Source: Sepiola atlantica (Eukaryota > Mollusca > Cephalopoda > Sepiida > Sepiolidae). From it: 64,000 nucleotides of DNA. The notes under the pieces are model-generated. The model had not been told where the DNA came from, searched no databases, and saw only the letters and a list, made by a program, of their open reading frames with translations. The DNA is taken from NCBI GenBank assembly GCA_963556195.1, contig OY744517.1:79139214-79203213 (forward strand), given 5' to 3'. A program made the position numbers and the translations under genes. Of the stretch, positions 25,068 to 36,539 are shown piece by piece; position 1 is the first letter of the stretch, and the number at the start of each line of letters is the position of its first letter.

Positions 25068-25196
25068 TTGAAATTTAAGTTTTTAAATGAGAAGTGTACT
25101 TCTACAATACCAGTTGTCTTGACTCGAGTTCGCAAGATGTCTTGTTCTGTAGGCATATAGTCTTTTGCTCCTAAACGGTCAAGATCATCTAAAAAG
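25068..25196 (-). CDS. GNAO1: G protein alpha-o subunit, switch I exon
   Basis: A 129-bp exon preceded by TTTTTACAG and followed by GTAAGT on the minus strand. It encodes [20 protein letters not shown] followed by [20 protein letters not shown] and NF, the Lys codon being split with the next exon. RTRVKTTGI is switch I (G2): the Arg is the catalytic arginine finger, the Cys-free site modified by cholera-type toxins in Gs, and the Thr binds Mg2+. The first codon is completed by the TA left at the end of the 52072-52232 exon. Length and phases match the Galpha-i/o family. The exon is intact. Confidence 0.97.
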
Positions 25197-25257
25197 CTGT
25201 AAAAAGAAGAAAATGGTTTAAAGAACAAAATTATTTTATTTAAAAAAAAAATAATAT

Positions 25258-25437
25258 AACATCAGTGACAAATTGACATGACCACAAAATTGGTAAAAAA
25301 AACAAAACAAACAAAAAAATAACATCAGTGACAAATTGACATGCCCACAAAATTGGTAAAAAAAACAACAAAAAAAAAAATATCAGTGACAAATTGACAT
25401 GACCACAAAATTGGTAAAAAACCCCAAAAAACAAACA
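25258..25437 (+). repeat. three-copy tandem repeat, ~62-bp unit
   Basis: ATCAGTGACAAATTGACATG, CCACAAAATTGGTAAAAAA and an A/C-rich tail are repeated three times in tandem, starting near 25260, 25322 and 25381. It begins only about 60 bp inside the intron from the splice acceptor of the switch I exon. Confidence 0.9.
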
Positions 25438-26199
25438 AACTATTTTAGATTATTATCTTCTAAAAAAGATGCCTTTTGTGTCAGGGTTAGCAAAAAGGTT
25501 TATAAATCAGACACTTTTGGTTTCTGTCTGATGTGGAGTAAGCTAGTACCCCCTCCTGAGGTTGGAGAATGAGATGCTCCAAGGGAATAAATGAGAGGCA
25601 ACTCTCGTCACGAGGAAGTGTGATGTTATCCAAGTCACCGTTTGAACTGTGTACGACTCTCAATATATTCTATTATATGTTACCCGACCTTTTCCCAAAA
25701 GAGGTTTAGTCAACATCATAATACTGTCTTACATACTTATAGCATTTAATTAAGGAAATTGTAAGGAATAAACAATACAGTTTGTCTTTGTATTGTCCTC
25801 ATCAACATTTATATTTATATTATGGCTTATGTGTCCTCCAGTCTTTTTCCGATGTACGGTTTATTTATGCATGCTTGAAGGAGTCCACCTATATGCTAGG
25901 TTGTTACAACATGATCAGTAGATCTAGTACGGATATGATTTGCATATGCAAAGGAAGTTGATTAAAGAAAAACAATATCGAAATATTGAAAAGATTTTAT
26001 CTTACTACGCAAGTTTATAAATTGACGTTAAATGTTATGCTTCACGTGATTGTTTATGCTACACGACGCATGAGTGTTTATTAATTTAAAAATAAACCAA
26101 AAAAAATCGTAAATTTGTCAGATTTAAATATGTAAATAATCAAGATGCAGCATATTTGAATACAGGGAAAAATATTTTACTTAACGTAAATGAACTGTA

Positions 26200-26607
26200 A
26201 ACCTGACGAAGATCGAAGGGCAAATCAGCTGAAACAGTATAAATGTTATATAGTCAAGTTGTTGGCACCAAATCGTATATATATATTCCCGCTCACCCCC
26301 ACCCCTCCACTTTTTCACTTACAGCCATCCACATTATCCCTGCTCACCCCCACCCCTCCACTTTTTTCACTCAGAACCATCCACATTTATTTCATTCCAT
26401 GCGACTGACCTCACCAAGCCCGGACCTCGGTCCTACTGCTTCCAGTAGTGGCTACTACTTCTTCCCATCTACCCATCATATCAACCCAATATTTTTACGT
26501 ACCTGCATGACATTTTTCTTAATATTATCATCCTGAAAAAGTCTTACAAATAAAGACGAAACGTTGATGAATACATAAAAAAAACATCCTTTTTGGTTTT
26601 TCCTTTC

Positions 26608-26668
<61 letters not shown>

Positions 26669-26680
26669 TGAATATTTTTA
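26200..26680 (+). mobile_element. Penelope-like 3' remnant with hammerhead-like core and (TA)n
   Basis: At 26533-26570 the sequence CCTGAAAAAGTCTTACAAAT then AAAGACGAAACGTTGATGAA has the order CTGA-x-A, stem II (GTCTT/AAGAC) and CGAAAC of a hammerhead core, with one key position changed. A second CTGACGAAGATCGAAGGGC...CTGAAAC match lies at 26201-26237. Between them is a two-copy tandem repeat (GCTCACCCCCACCCCTCCAC at 26291 and 26342). The segment ends in a long (TA)n tract, 26611-26666. No coding sequence survives. Confidence 0.45.
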
Positions 26681-27137
26681 ATATCTAAATGAATAAATGC
26701 AAAAGTTTTTCCATCTATCCTAACTATATTAACATCAAAACGCGTTAGGATTATTTAAATATAATGATATAAGAATGTATTGAAATACCCTATGTATAGG
26801 CATCTCCAACTCACGCAAACAAATCTCGATCTTGCTCATTTGCATATTTATTTATTTTTAAGTTTTTAATAAATTAATATTCTGTAATATACCTTTCTAC
26901 TTTGTATTGTCAAATTTTCTTCTACATAAGCAATCGTTTTATCGATAGTACTATTATTATAGTTATAAATAAAATAAGATAAAGAGATTTTATTAAAAAA
27001 ATGATAGCGGTTAAAAACTTATTTAGAATTTCATTTTCAAGGGAGATAATTTACTTCCGGCTTTAGTAAAGTGTCAAATATCGCTGAGATTTCGAACAGA
27101 TACTACACTTTGATCTTAGCCAAAAGGCGTACGTACG
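26670..27137 (-). mobile_element. U2-snRNA-headed element with TA tail
   Basis: On the minus strand the right end (27137-27095) reads CGCCTTTTGGCTAAGATC then AAAGTGTAGTATCTGTTCGA, the U2 5' region. It passes into a body unlike the other U2-headed families: CAGCGATATTTGACACTTT, GCCGGAAGTAAATTATCTCC, an AT-rich stretch, TTTGCATTTATTCATTTAGA and finally (TA)n at 26611-26666. Related bodies without a head occur near 3618 and 27728. This is a SINE-like retroposon by structure. I see no target duplication. Confidence 0.6.
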
Positions 27138-27229
27138 GAACCATTAAAAATATTTTTTTGTGACTAGCCATTTTTAAATAAAAAAATAAAAAATAAAAGA
27201 AATTGATTAAATTGGAATATTTTTAATGG

Positions 27230-28070
27230 GCGGTATAGTGTAGTATCGGTTCTGTTGTCATAAGATTGTCCTCTCAGAAATTACCTCCTCCGTTTTTAAG
27301 GGTGTGTAGAGGGGAATTATCCCAGAATGAAAATCCCCAAGACTCGATTTAGTCAAAATATCTTTTAAGAGGGGGGGGGGGTAGTGTAGTGTAGTATTGA
27401 TTCTCTTCTAAAAAGACCGTCCACGCAAGAATGACTTCTTCCTTTTTGGGTGGAGGGAAGTTGTGTTCGTGCATCATGATATTATAGTTTGTCAGGGGGG
27501 TTGGGGTCAATGCAGTATATGTTCGTTCACCATAATACTAGCTAAGGAAGAACGATAACTCAAGTTTATAATAAACATGTATTTTTTAACTAGAAAATTA
27601 TGAAAGTTATCATTCTTCCTTAGCCAGCATATTCATCTTTGTTTATAAAGATGGCGACTATATTTTTCCAGTCAATTTTCATTTAAGCGTTTCACGTGGA
27701 CAATGAAACTTGCCATTGTTTTTAATGTTATCTAAATAAATAAATGCAAACGTTTTTTCCACCTATTCTAACTATATTGACATTAAAACGGTCTATGCTT
27801 ATTTAATTCTCTGTAGTATATTTTCATTCATCATGATACATTTCTCCCAGGCATTACCTCCTCTTCGAGGGGGGGCCGTACAGTATACATTTGTTTCTCA
27901 AGAAATCCTCAGGATTACCAGTTTTGTGTGTGAGGGGAGTTAGTGTACTATCTATTCTGTTGTCATGGTATCATCCTCCCAGGCATTAACTCCTCCTTTA
28001 GGGGAGGGGTGGGGGTCAGTGTATGTAGTTCGTTCATCATGATATCCTCTCAGCCTCTCATTTGCATATT
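27230..28070 (+). repeat. array of partial U2-like units
   Basis: At least five related segments start with variants of GTGTAGTATCTGTTCTGTTG (near 27237, 27388, 27510, 27822 and 27945), then TCATGATATC-like, CCTCCCAGGCATTACCTCCT and a GAGGGGGG run. They are diverged and of uneven length, separated by other sequence. The start of each unit corresponds to the GTAGTATCTGTTC part of U2 that pairs with branch sites. The block CCTCTCATGAATTACCTCCTCCTTT recurs near 29223-29247. Confidence 0.55.
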
Positions 28071-28219
28071 TATTTATTTTTAAATTTCCAATGAATTAAT
28101 ATTTTCTAATCTGTTAATAATTAAATACATACGTTTATTATTTTTTTAATAAATGTGTTGTGGTTGTTGTTCCTATTCTATTTACTTCCTCCTACGAGAG
28201 CAGAGTTAGGCACAATGTC

Positions 28220-28385
28220 AATATTTAATGTGGGGTGAATCCAGCTCCCCCAAAATGAGCACTCTAAATTAGAACAAAAATTTCAATTGCCTCGGTCTAG
28301 AAGGATTTCTCCTTCACTGACAGAGAACATAAAAACTAAGTGCAGATACTACATTTTGCTCCTAGCCAAAAGGCCGAGGAGTTAA
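28220..28385 (-). mobile_element. U2-headed short SINE, full-length copy
   Basis: Minus strand from about 28383: TCGGCCTTTTGGCTAGGAGC then AAAATGTAGTATCTGCACTT, matching the U2 head with four changes, followed by the short-family body GAAGGAGAAATCCTTCTAGA, CCGAGGCAATTGAAATTTTT, a GGGGGAGCTGGATTCACCCC stem and CACATTAAATATTGACATTG. The body matches the plus-strand copies at 19370-20325, so head and body form one family. Confidence 0.7.
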
Positions 28386-28395
28386 CATGTTGGTA

Positions 28396-28424
28396 GTGAT
28401 GATGATGATGATGATGATGATGAT
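28396..28424 (+). repeat. (GAT)n microsatellite
   Basis: About ten GAT units directly beside the U2 head of the preceding SINE copy. Confidence 0.95.
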
Positions 28425-29003
28425 TATTTGTCATAGAAAAGAAATAAACCTCCTCTAATCTTTCTAAATTACAAAAAAAAAGTATTTTTCTTTAATATTC
28501 TTTACGTATTTTTCTTTCTTTTATAATAAAGGTGAAAAGTACAACGAACCCATTCCGAATTACTCAGTAATATAAAATTGGAGTATTTGACCAATCGACG
28601 TTCCACCCTTATGTTTATTCATTTCATTATATAACCAGTTTTAATGGAGAATTCATTTTCATTTTTATGCTGAAACAAAATAAAATTTATCGACGTTGAA
28701 TATCTTAAAGACCATATCAACTGACCTTTTTGGTGTTTTTTCCTAAAAAACAAACAAAATTTGACAGTATATTTCCCCCCATATTGGAATATATCAAATA
28801 ACACTACGACAATCATCATTTTTTAAAAATTTCCTCTAAATTACCAAAATGTCAAATGAAAATTACTTATTTGGTTTCTATAAAGAAGACTACAGCATCA
28901 GTAATTGCTGCCCAGAGGGCAGATAGTTTTTGCTAGTATATATATATATATATAAAATTTTAAAAACTATTTTAAATTCAATATAATTTCCCCTACTATA
29001 AGT

Positions 29004-29080
29004 GGCAGATTTGATAGCTCAGTTGGTAGAGCACTAGACACTAATCACTAGAATATCTGGGTTTCGAATCTCACTGTGCC
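29004..29080 (+). repeat. tRNA-like SINE head or tRNA pseudogene
   Basis: GATAGCTCAGTTGGTAGAGC is a textbook D arm/A box, and GGTTTCGAATCTC is a B box with one inserted base. A CTAGACACTAATCACTAG segment could form an anticodon-like stem-loop. The acceptor arm pairs poorly and the T arm is disturbed, so a working tRNA is unlikely. The pyrimidine-rich tail (TTTTCTTTCCTTTTTCTTTCC) suggests a retroposed SINE. Confidence 0.6.
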
Positions 29081-29399
29081 TCGCCACACTGGTGTCTTTT
29101 CTTTCCTTTTTCTTTCCATTCTATTTCGTACTCAGACATACACATTATTGAATGAGACTTACACTTCAATTACTTCTTTCCATGAATAAATTTATGTAAT
29201 GTTTAAAGATGACAGGAGGCCATCCTCTCATGAATTACCTCCTCCTTTCAGAAGGAGGATGGGTATATTGCCTGATGCCTGATGCATTTTCATACATGAG
29301 GGAGTGTAGGCAGTCAGGACATATTGGTTGTTCTTCTTTAAGCAAGTAAGAATGCCCTTTGTATGACCTATGTAAAGTCTCGACACTACTAATTTTTCC

Positions 29400-29994
29400 G
29401 GTTCTTGTTGCTTAAAAGTACGAAAAAAAATTTTTTTGTCTTTTCCTGAGAGAGAGTTAATTAAGGGGCAGTAACTGTGAATTGTAATTTTGAGCCAGAT
29501 TTTGTCTTTAATATCTAACAACTTTGATTTTGTATTAAATTGCGATCATGGATCTGAACTTGTTCCAGTTTGAAGACCTACTTTATTTTACTTCCGAAAA
29601 AGCTAAACAGATCGATTTCTTGCAAGCCCATGGCTTATTTCTGGCGAAGAAACCTGCAGTTGTGGGCATAACATGCGACTTGTGCCATCAACAGTGAAAA
29701 CTGATGAATTTCTTTGGCGTTGCACGAGTGGTTACTGTGCAAGTATAACGTTGATTAGACGGAACTCGCTGAATTTCGTTCAGTGATTTCATTCACTACA
29801 AAATTCAAATTTAAACAAAATAAATTCTTAAATTTTCCATTACTGTATTCTTTTACATTCATTTATTAATAATTAATTTCCAGTTAATTCCTTTCGATGT
29901 AATAACAGTTGAATAGAGTTACTGCCCCTTAATTAACTCTCTCTCAGAAAAAGACAAAAAAAATTTTTTCTCGTACTTTTAAGCAACAAGAACC
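29400..29994 (+). mobile_element. Merlin/ISXO2-type non-autonomous transposon with captured N-terminal domain
   Basis: Inverted ends of about 75 bp: GGTTCTTGTTGCTTAAAAGT at the left and ACTTTTAAGCAACAAGAACC at the right, continuing inward through GAGAGAGTTAATTAAGGGGC. Flanks ATTTTTCC (29392-29399) and GTTTTTCC (29995-30002) are an 8-bp duplication with one change. Inside, from ATG at 29549, the frame reads MDLNLFQFEDLLYF, QIDFLQAHGLFLAKK and GITCDLCHQQ. A following frame reads DEFFWRCTSGYCASITLIRR. The CxxC...WRC....C pattern with FLQ..GL is the N-terminal zinc-binding region of ISXO2-like (Merlin) transposases. The DDE domain is absent. Confidence 0.75.
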
Positions 29995-30379
29995 GTTTTT
30001 CCTTTTCGTTTTTTACTGGAGTTTTGTTTCCATTCTCCTAATGTAGGTTCAATTATTAGGAGTTTATGTTTATTGCTGCTCCAGTGATGTTGTCTTTGTC
30101 ATCATGACAGATCTGGCTACTTTATATCAACCTGGCCGTTTCTACTAATTCTTGTATGGCTTGGAATCCAATATAACAATATTTGATTATCATTTGATAT
30201 AATTTCTAATTTGCATAAAAAGTTTTATCCAAATTTCTTGATTTCTAATGATGCCAACACCAACAGTGAATCAGGAAAAATTAATTTTTAACTTTGAAAC
30301 GAGATCGAGTGCTATATCCACTGTGCATGTTTCCACATTGCAAATGGAGGTATCATTCGGAAGATGTTTTTAATTATTT

Positions 30380-31190
30380 ATTTTAATTTATTATATAATG
30401 CAGCACATCCTGTTGTTTTTTCCTGCTTGGATCCATCTGTGAAGATGTACGAATGTTTGGCAGATTTATTTTTTTAACTTTCTCCAATTACTCTTGGAAA
30501 ATTAGAAGATGTGTTTTTGTTTTGTGGAATTTGCTTAAAATTATTTTTGGAGTCCTTATGGTATGATTTTTTAAGCCTAGTTTTGATTTTTCATTGATTG
30601 CTTCTATCCGAAAGCGAACAAGTTTTATAGCCTTTTCATTCCATCAAAATAATTCACTATATTTTGGATGGAATGTACTGTCATATGCAGGATTGGCATG
30701 ATTTTAATTTGACATAATATCGGAGAACTAATTTATCACTTCTAATATTTGCAGGTGCTTTGTCAGCCTTTGCATAAAAACTCAATTGGGGATGTTCTAA
30801 AGGCCCCGAGTACTAATCTACGGCGTCCATGGTAGATTGGTTTAAGTTTTTTTAGTTAGATCTTTTTTGTTGATTGGTATATAAAATTACCATAATCCAG
30901 TTTTGATCTAACCAGTGACCTCTACAATTTTAGTAATGTTTCAATCTGCTCCATAATCTGTGCGGGCTATTACATGTATATGTTGTAATGTTCTATTACA
31001 TTGGGAGTGGGTAATAAAAGTTAATTTTATACCAAATATTATCCCCAAAATGTGTATTCGTCTGAAACTGGAATTTTGTGTGAAACTTGAAAGTTTCACA
31101 CAACGACTATTGCCCAATTTTCTCTTATGAGAAAAATGGATATATTTGGTTTTTGCTTTAGAAAATCTAAAACCATTTCTGTAGACCATT
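30380..31190 (-). mobile_element. I-type LINE remnant: reverse transcriptase end and RNase H
   Basis: Minus-strand pieces in order: NGFRFSKAKTKYIHFSHKRK (from about 31180), ILGIIFGIKLTFITHSQ, TDYGAD, then LRLVLGAFRTSPIEFLC (about 30830-30780), and finally YIFTDGSKQ (about 30460-30425). The last is the catalytic start of a LINE-encoded RNase H, found in I-clade elements. Stops and frameshifts interrupt every block. It is a relic. Confidence 0.8.
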
Positions 31191-32540
31191 TGTTTATTTT
31201 TATTTTTTTAAGCATTGTTGTAGTTTGCGCTCAATGGTGTGTATATATTTTGAATCTAGTAAAGATGTGTGTCCAGGCATCAGTTTTCAACGTTGACCTC
31301 CTCGCATAGCCAATGACATTAACAGGTTATCCGAGATGTTTTACTTAGTTTGCATATCTGTAGCATTACAAGTTGATTTTTTCTTTTTAACTAATTGTTA
31401 TTTGATCAACTTGAGTGAATAGAGCTGCGTAAAATAGGCTCAAAACCGTTTAAATTATGCAAATAGCATCAGTGATTCAAGTTATAACAATTTAAAGTGC
31501 TGAAATTTGTGTTTTTCATTGGATATTTTTCTTTAATAATCCTTTTAAAAAATAGGCCAAAATATGGACCTCATCATTTCAAGAAATTTGGTAATTTTAC
31601 CGCCATTTATATATTCAGTAATTTTTCCGCCATTTATTTATTTTTGAAGCTATTCTTATGAAACTTGGTATTCTTATGTAAAATTATGTGCTTTTTCCAA
31701 TTATGGAGTCAGATTCTATTTATCTCTTTACATTAAGCCATGAATTATAAATTAAATGTGTAAATTTCTAAGGTTTTAAAACTGGCACATTGTATCATAC
31801 AGATTGTGAGGTATTTCAATATAGCTTTAATTTCTTTTAAGTCATTACATAGTGTCTGTATAACACTAACCTCACTATTACTATCTTTTTTAAAGAAATT
31901 GTCTAATTTAAGCACCACACAATTGTTTTAAAGCATTACACTGCACTAAAATGATTCTTTCCATAAGGTTGCGGCAGGTTAGTTGCAGTGTTTCACAGTA
32001 AGGTCCTGCATATATTTACTTCATAATATACTGGGGAAAAAATAAGATTGGATAAAATTTGTAACCCGAGCACTGCCACCCAGACCCCAGAAAAACAAGA
32101 ACATAGTTACATCTAATATTTAACTAAAACGATTACACGTCATTCAAACACTATCATATAAGAAAAATTAAATAAAGTCCAAAATTTACAAGTTTGTTTG
32201 TTGGCTTTTTTCTTTTCACGCTAATGAAAAAAATGTATTACTTTACTTTATTTTTTATATTTTGTCGGCCGGCCGGACAGACAGACAAAATCTATTTTTA
32301 TACAAGTAAAACTAAAATTGAAAGATATTGTGGTTTCTTAATGATTAACAATATTATTTGTCAATTAAAAATAAATGAGACGATTTCAAAGTAAAAGTGT
32401 GCTATGATTTTATGAGAGAGAGAGAGAGAGAGAGAGAAGGGAAAGAAAAGAAAAGGCGCTTGCCTTTTCTTTCCCTTTTCTCTGCCTGCTACTATTACAA
32501 CTAGTTGTCAACCATGGTGCCAGTGATGGGAGGAGAGGCA

Positions 32541-32778
32541 TGTTTACAAATTTTGTATTTTTGTATTTCAAATGTATAGTTCATATTTTTATTCAGAATT
32601 CGAAAGAATATGTTAAATATCTTGTTACTTTCCACTGGTAAACCAATTCCTTTTACAGTCCTGCTAGTCCAATTGTTACTTCACTTCTCCAAATCCAACA
32701 TGGCTACTAGACTCTTATAGATTCTAACCCTGGTGGCCATTCTTTAAACCAAGGGCAGTAACCTATATGGCATTAACA
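32541..32778 (-). repeat. probable LTR of the adjacent Copia element
   Basis: On the minus strand, a purine tract AATAGGGGGAGA directly precedes TGTTAATGCCATATAGGTTA, as a polypurine tract precedes a 3' LTR. The segment ends TTTGTAAACA, giving TG...CA ends and 238 bp. The Copia pol relic lies immediately upstream on the same strand, the expected position. No partner LTR was found in the window, so the boundaries are a proposal. Confidence 0.45.
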
Positions 32779-32948
32779 ATCTCCCCCTATTCTTCTTTCT
32801 TACTTCTCACACTTTTGTTGGATTGTGATCACTAAAAAAAAACTAGTGACCAATTCAGGACAAACCTACATTGCATATTAAACTCTCCAACAATTTTTTA
32901 ATTTTTTATTTAAAATTTTTTTTTAATCCAAATAGCTAAAATGGAGCT

Positions 32949-33888
32949 TCAAATAAATAGATGTGCTTCATCAAGCACTTTTAAGAGAGTTGGACTTGAT
33001 GATGCATCCTTTGTAAAGGTATCTGCCAATTGCTCATCACTTTGTATCCATGACAATGTCACTTCCTTTCTCTCTATCATTTCCCGAACAATTGACATCT
33101 CTACACATAGTCTGATGTCTTTTATTACCTTAATTGTTTTTGCTGTCTCAAACAAACTTTTATTGTCAACCTGGCAGTAAATAGGTAAAATTGACTCTCT
33201 ATCATTGTAAATAATTTCAGCAACTATTTTTGCCATAAGGAAGGACATCTCACAACTTTGAACAAATGATAGGGTCTCTGCAGCTAATGTTGATTTAACC
33301 ACTCTTTTGATTTTAGTGGATTTCCATGTTAGTGGACAAGCTCTCATTTCTTCATCTGCAAGAAAGATAATTTGTCCTCCTTGGCTTCCCCCATCAGGAA
33401 GATTAGCATAGCTTGCATCGGAATAGGTCACAATTTTTTTAATTTTTGAGGTTGTCTAGTCTAGCGAAGCAAATGCTGGTTGGTGTGTTTTGGACATATC
33501 TTAAAATCTTATTTGCTTTATTGAGGTGGCTAACTTTAACATTTGTGATTTTGGAGCTTAACTGGCAAATAGCAAACCCCACATCAGGCCGTTTCATGCC
33601 TGCAATCCATATAAGTTGTCCAATAAGACACCTCCGTCTAGCTTTCTCTTCCATAGTAACTGCATCATCTTTCTGAAGCTGTCGATGTCTGTCCATGCTG
33701 ATAGGCTCAATGCTTCTGATATAGCTCTCCTGATTGATATAGATAGAGAAGTCTGATCTTTGCTTAAGTTCAATGCCTATATATTTAAAAGCAGATGAAT
33801 GCTCACAGCTAATGTCAAATGTGCTCCTCAATTTTTCTGACACATTCTTCAAACTTTTTTGTTCCACCCCATAATTGGTCATCAACAA
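32949..33888 (-). pseudogene. Ty1/copia-type pol relic (reverse transcriptase end and RNase H)
   Basis: Two minus-strand frames, 33888-33439 and 32949-33431, are parts of one polyprotein split by a frameshift near 33435. The first shows SAFKYIGIELKQ, RRRCLIGQLIWIAGMKRPDV and FAICQLSSK, the connection region after the Copia reverse transcriptase. The second shows TYSDASYANLPDGGSQGG, KSTLAAETLSF, VDNKSLFETAKTIK, SWIQSDEQLADTFTK, the Copia RNase H with its D...E...D acidic residues. The N-terminal polyprotein (gag, protease, integrase) is missing. It is truncated and inactive. Confidence 0.88.
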
Positions 33889-34566
33889 AACAAAGAAATT
33901 TGCAAAGCATTAAAAATCATCACATATTTACATAAAAATAATTCTGAAATTATCCTCTATATGGAGATTGATGATTTCCGTCGATACATCTTATCAATTT
34001 AAAAATATTTATATTTAACTTTGATTGGTCGTATCTTTGTTTCTAATAGTAATAATAAAAAGTGAAATCTCAAGAATATCCAATCAAATCAATCCGCTGC
34101 ATTTTAATCTGAATGTAAGGTATGAAAAAGAAAATTGACCCCCCCCCCCAAAAAAAAAACAAACCCAGTTTCCCTTTTCTAGTTCGTCAATTTTTAGCGT
34201 TTTTTTCATTTTTAACTTGGAGTATAAAAATATTTAACGTATAAAGGCACACAGAATTAATATCATTGGAATGTTCATTTTATTCTCTTTCCATCCATAT
34301 AATTGTTTTAAATATTGGATCACAAATAATAGAGATATGACTTGTTTAAGCACATTAGGTGTGAGATTTTGCTGCTGTCCAATGAAAAGACGTTATCGGC
34401 TTGTGATATGTTTGATGGTGTTTGACACAACAACCCTACAAAATTTAAACATCTCCGATTTGTATGAAATTCGAATCATAGGTATTAAAGACCAATTAAG
34501 AAAAGATTCCCAAAATTTCAAAACCATCTGAGTATTTTATTCATGAAATTTGAACAATTTATACTA

Positions 34567-34916
34567 TTTATTTACCTCCCCAGGAGGTTAGGCACAAGGC
34601 CAGTTTTATCTTACTCCCACAAGGTAAGATGTGACCCAAGGTCGGGTCGGGAAAGTGGGACTTGAAAAGCCAGCGCTCGAGAAGGTGAGCACTCTGGCCA
34701 TTAAAAATTGCCTGGGTAGCCCTGTCGGCATTCCCCGGTTAGGGTGCCTCAGACAGTAAGCAATAAACTTACTCCTCCCCAAACAGGGGAGGCAAAGCCT
34801 GGGAGGGTGGACCTCCTAGAACTGCACAGGACAGACCCATAGACCGGCATAAATCAAGCCCCGAAGGCCAAGAGAATACCAGTCTATGGGGTGCAGTATC
34901 CATCGGAACAGATACT
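34567..34916 (-). mobile_element. U2-snRNA-headed SINE, long family, copy B (5' truncated)
   Basis: This copy is flanked by an identical 14-bp target duplication AACAATTTATACTA (34553-34566 and 34917-34930). On the minus strand it begins inside the head at AGTATCTGTTCCGATGGATA and carries the complete long-family body through GGAGGTCCACCCTCCCAGGC, GTAAGTTTATTGCTTACTG, GGTCACATCTTACCTTGTGG and ACTGGCCTTGTGCCTAACC. Target duplication with 5' truncation is the mark of LINE-driven target-primed insertion, which shows that this family is a retroposon. Confidence 0.92.
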
Positions 34917-35289
34917 AACAATTTATACTAGGCACAAATTAAATTCTCAATTTTTAGAGACACACCAGAGGGTTGGGTGCTTATGCTGCAAATTATAACA
35001 TCCTCCCACCCTCTTTGAAAATTAAAATATTTCTGATTTGCATAAAATTACTACGTAATAATACATAGAAACAGAACTTTTTAATTGAATATTAATTTCT
35101 TCTAAAATGTTGTCACCTGTTACAGGACGGAAATCACCCTTTGAAAATATATGTAAGCATAAAATTGACTCCGAAGTCCTTACTATACTGTTGCATGTGA
35201 TGTTATCCCCCACCCAATAGGGGAAACGCAGAGTAACCTTGCTAGTTGTAACATATTAGAAACATATACTGATCCGTCCACTCTGTCAG

Positions 35290-35650
35290 TTTTTAGTTAT
35301 GGACAATCCAACCACTAGTCTCTCCCTCTTGGACAGGGAACAAAAAAGAGGCTCTAACTTAATAGGTTCCACCAAGCTTCAGCCCCTGTCCCATCGCCGC
35401 AATGTTGCATCCCTGTGCTTGTTTTACAAATATTTCCACGGAATATGCCCAGACAAATTTATTGCACTTGTAGCCCTTTGACGTAAATGCCCCGTGACAA
35501 AACGAAGTAGTAGCAAACTCCCACCCCTTCACTCTTGAGAAAACTGTCTACTCTAATGGTTTCTTTCCTCTGGTCGCTTGCCTTTGGACCCCCCCCCCCT
35601 AATTGTACTAACATGCAGAAATTTAAATAAGATGTCGTAGTCTACCTTTT
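35290..35650 (+). mobile_element. LINE C-terminal fragment
   Basis: The open frame from 35299 reads TTSLSLLDREQKRGSNLIG, LQPLSHRRNVASLCLFYKYF and HGICPDKFIALVAL, the conserved C-terminal block of I/Jockey-type reverse transcriptases. It continues in other frames with the TAGCAAACTCCCACCCCTTC and ATGCAGAAATTTAAATAAGA blocks also seen at 9.5-10.8 kb. It is a truncated relic of the same family. Confidence 0.8.
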
Positions 35651-35674
35651 AGACAGAAGTTGTGCAAATCTCTC

Positions 35675-35965
35675 ATAACGCTATATTTCCACGTAGTATC
35701 ACATGTCTTCTATAGATCAAAGTAAATAGTAATAAAGTGTTCCTGTCTTTCTTATAGTTGTTTATATGTGGAACAAGTGATCTGTTGTGCTTCTTTTATT
35801 ACAAAATCCACATAGTAGTTTGGTAATAAAGCCATTGGATTCCAAATACCAAACTAATCTTTCGCTCATGATAATCTCCAAAGTTTGGCATAAATTGGTC
35901 ATCTGAGTTGGGTTTTTTTCCTGGTTTCGGGATTGGTATTATTGTAGTTTGTCTCCCGGACGTTA
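35675..35965 (-). mobile_element. LINE reverse transcriptase fragment
   Basis: The minus strand reads TTIIPIPKPGKNPTQMTN, then ERLVWYLESNGFITKLLCGF and NKRSTTDHLFHI, the start of a non-LTR reverse transcriptase (V.PIPKPGKDP...YRPI, ..RL..YLE..., GFR..RST.D). It fits as the continuation of the LINE relic at 36540-39640 after an interruption at 35970-36535. Confidence 0.75.
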
Positions 35966-36539
35966 AATCAAATATGATGATGATAATTAAATTAATTTAA
36001 CCGATCATTATGAATTTTAGAACACAGTTGCTAAGCATAAGGGTGGGTAATGTGGGCTATATTTAGTTTAATTCAGTTTTATGCAAAGGGGGCGAAGAAG
36101 GAGTGGAAACCCATTGTTAAACTTCAGATATTAACATTTCACAGAAATCGGAGCTAAATATTAGACATTAATTAATACATATTCTCCAAATTTCAGTTTC
36201 TTTGGAGGATTTAAAAGGGGTTTTAGCAGACATAATATTGGCATCACCTCTCATTTGAAAATTCAATTTTTTCAGATTTATATCAAATTTGATCCATGGT
36301 CATTCAACATCAATTAACCTAGATTCCTTGAATTTTAATTTCTTCTTAAGAACCCTTAAGCTTAAGCCGTAAATTTTAAACATTTTCTAGAATCAAAATC
36401 ATGCACTGGATTTTGATCAAAATTGGAATAAGGATTCTAGACATAAGGTTGAGTAGCATTGTATCTAGATTTTAATCTTTGTAAGAGGGCATAAAAGTGG
36501 TGCAAATCTGTTCTGTTCGAGGGAATTAATTTTACCTTT

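Noticed and set aside
29004..29080. A functional tRNA gene
   Set aside because: The A box is excellent, but the T arm has an extra base, the acceptor stem does not pair, and a pyrimidine-rich SINE-like tail follows.
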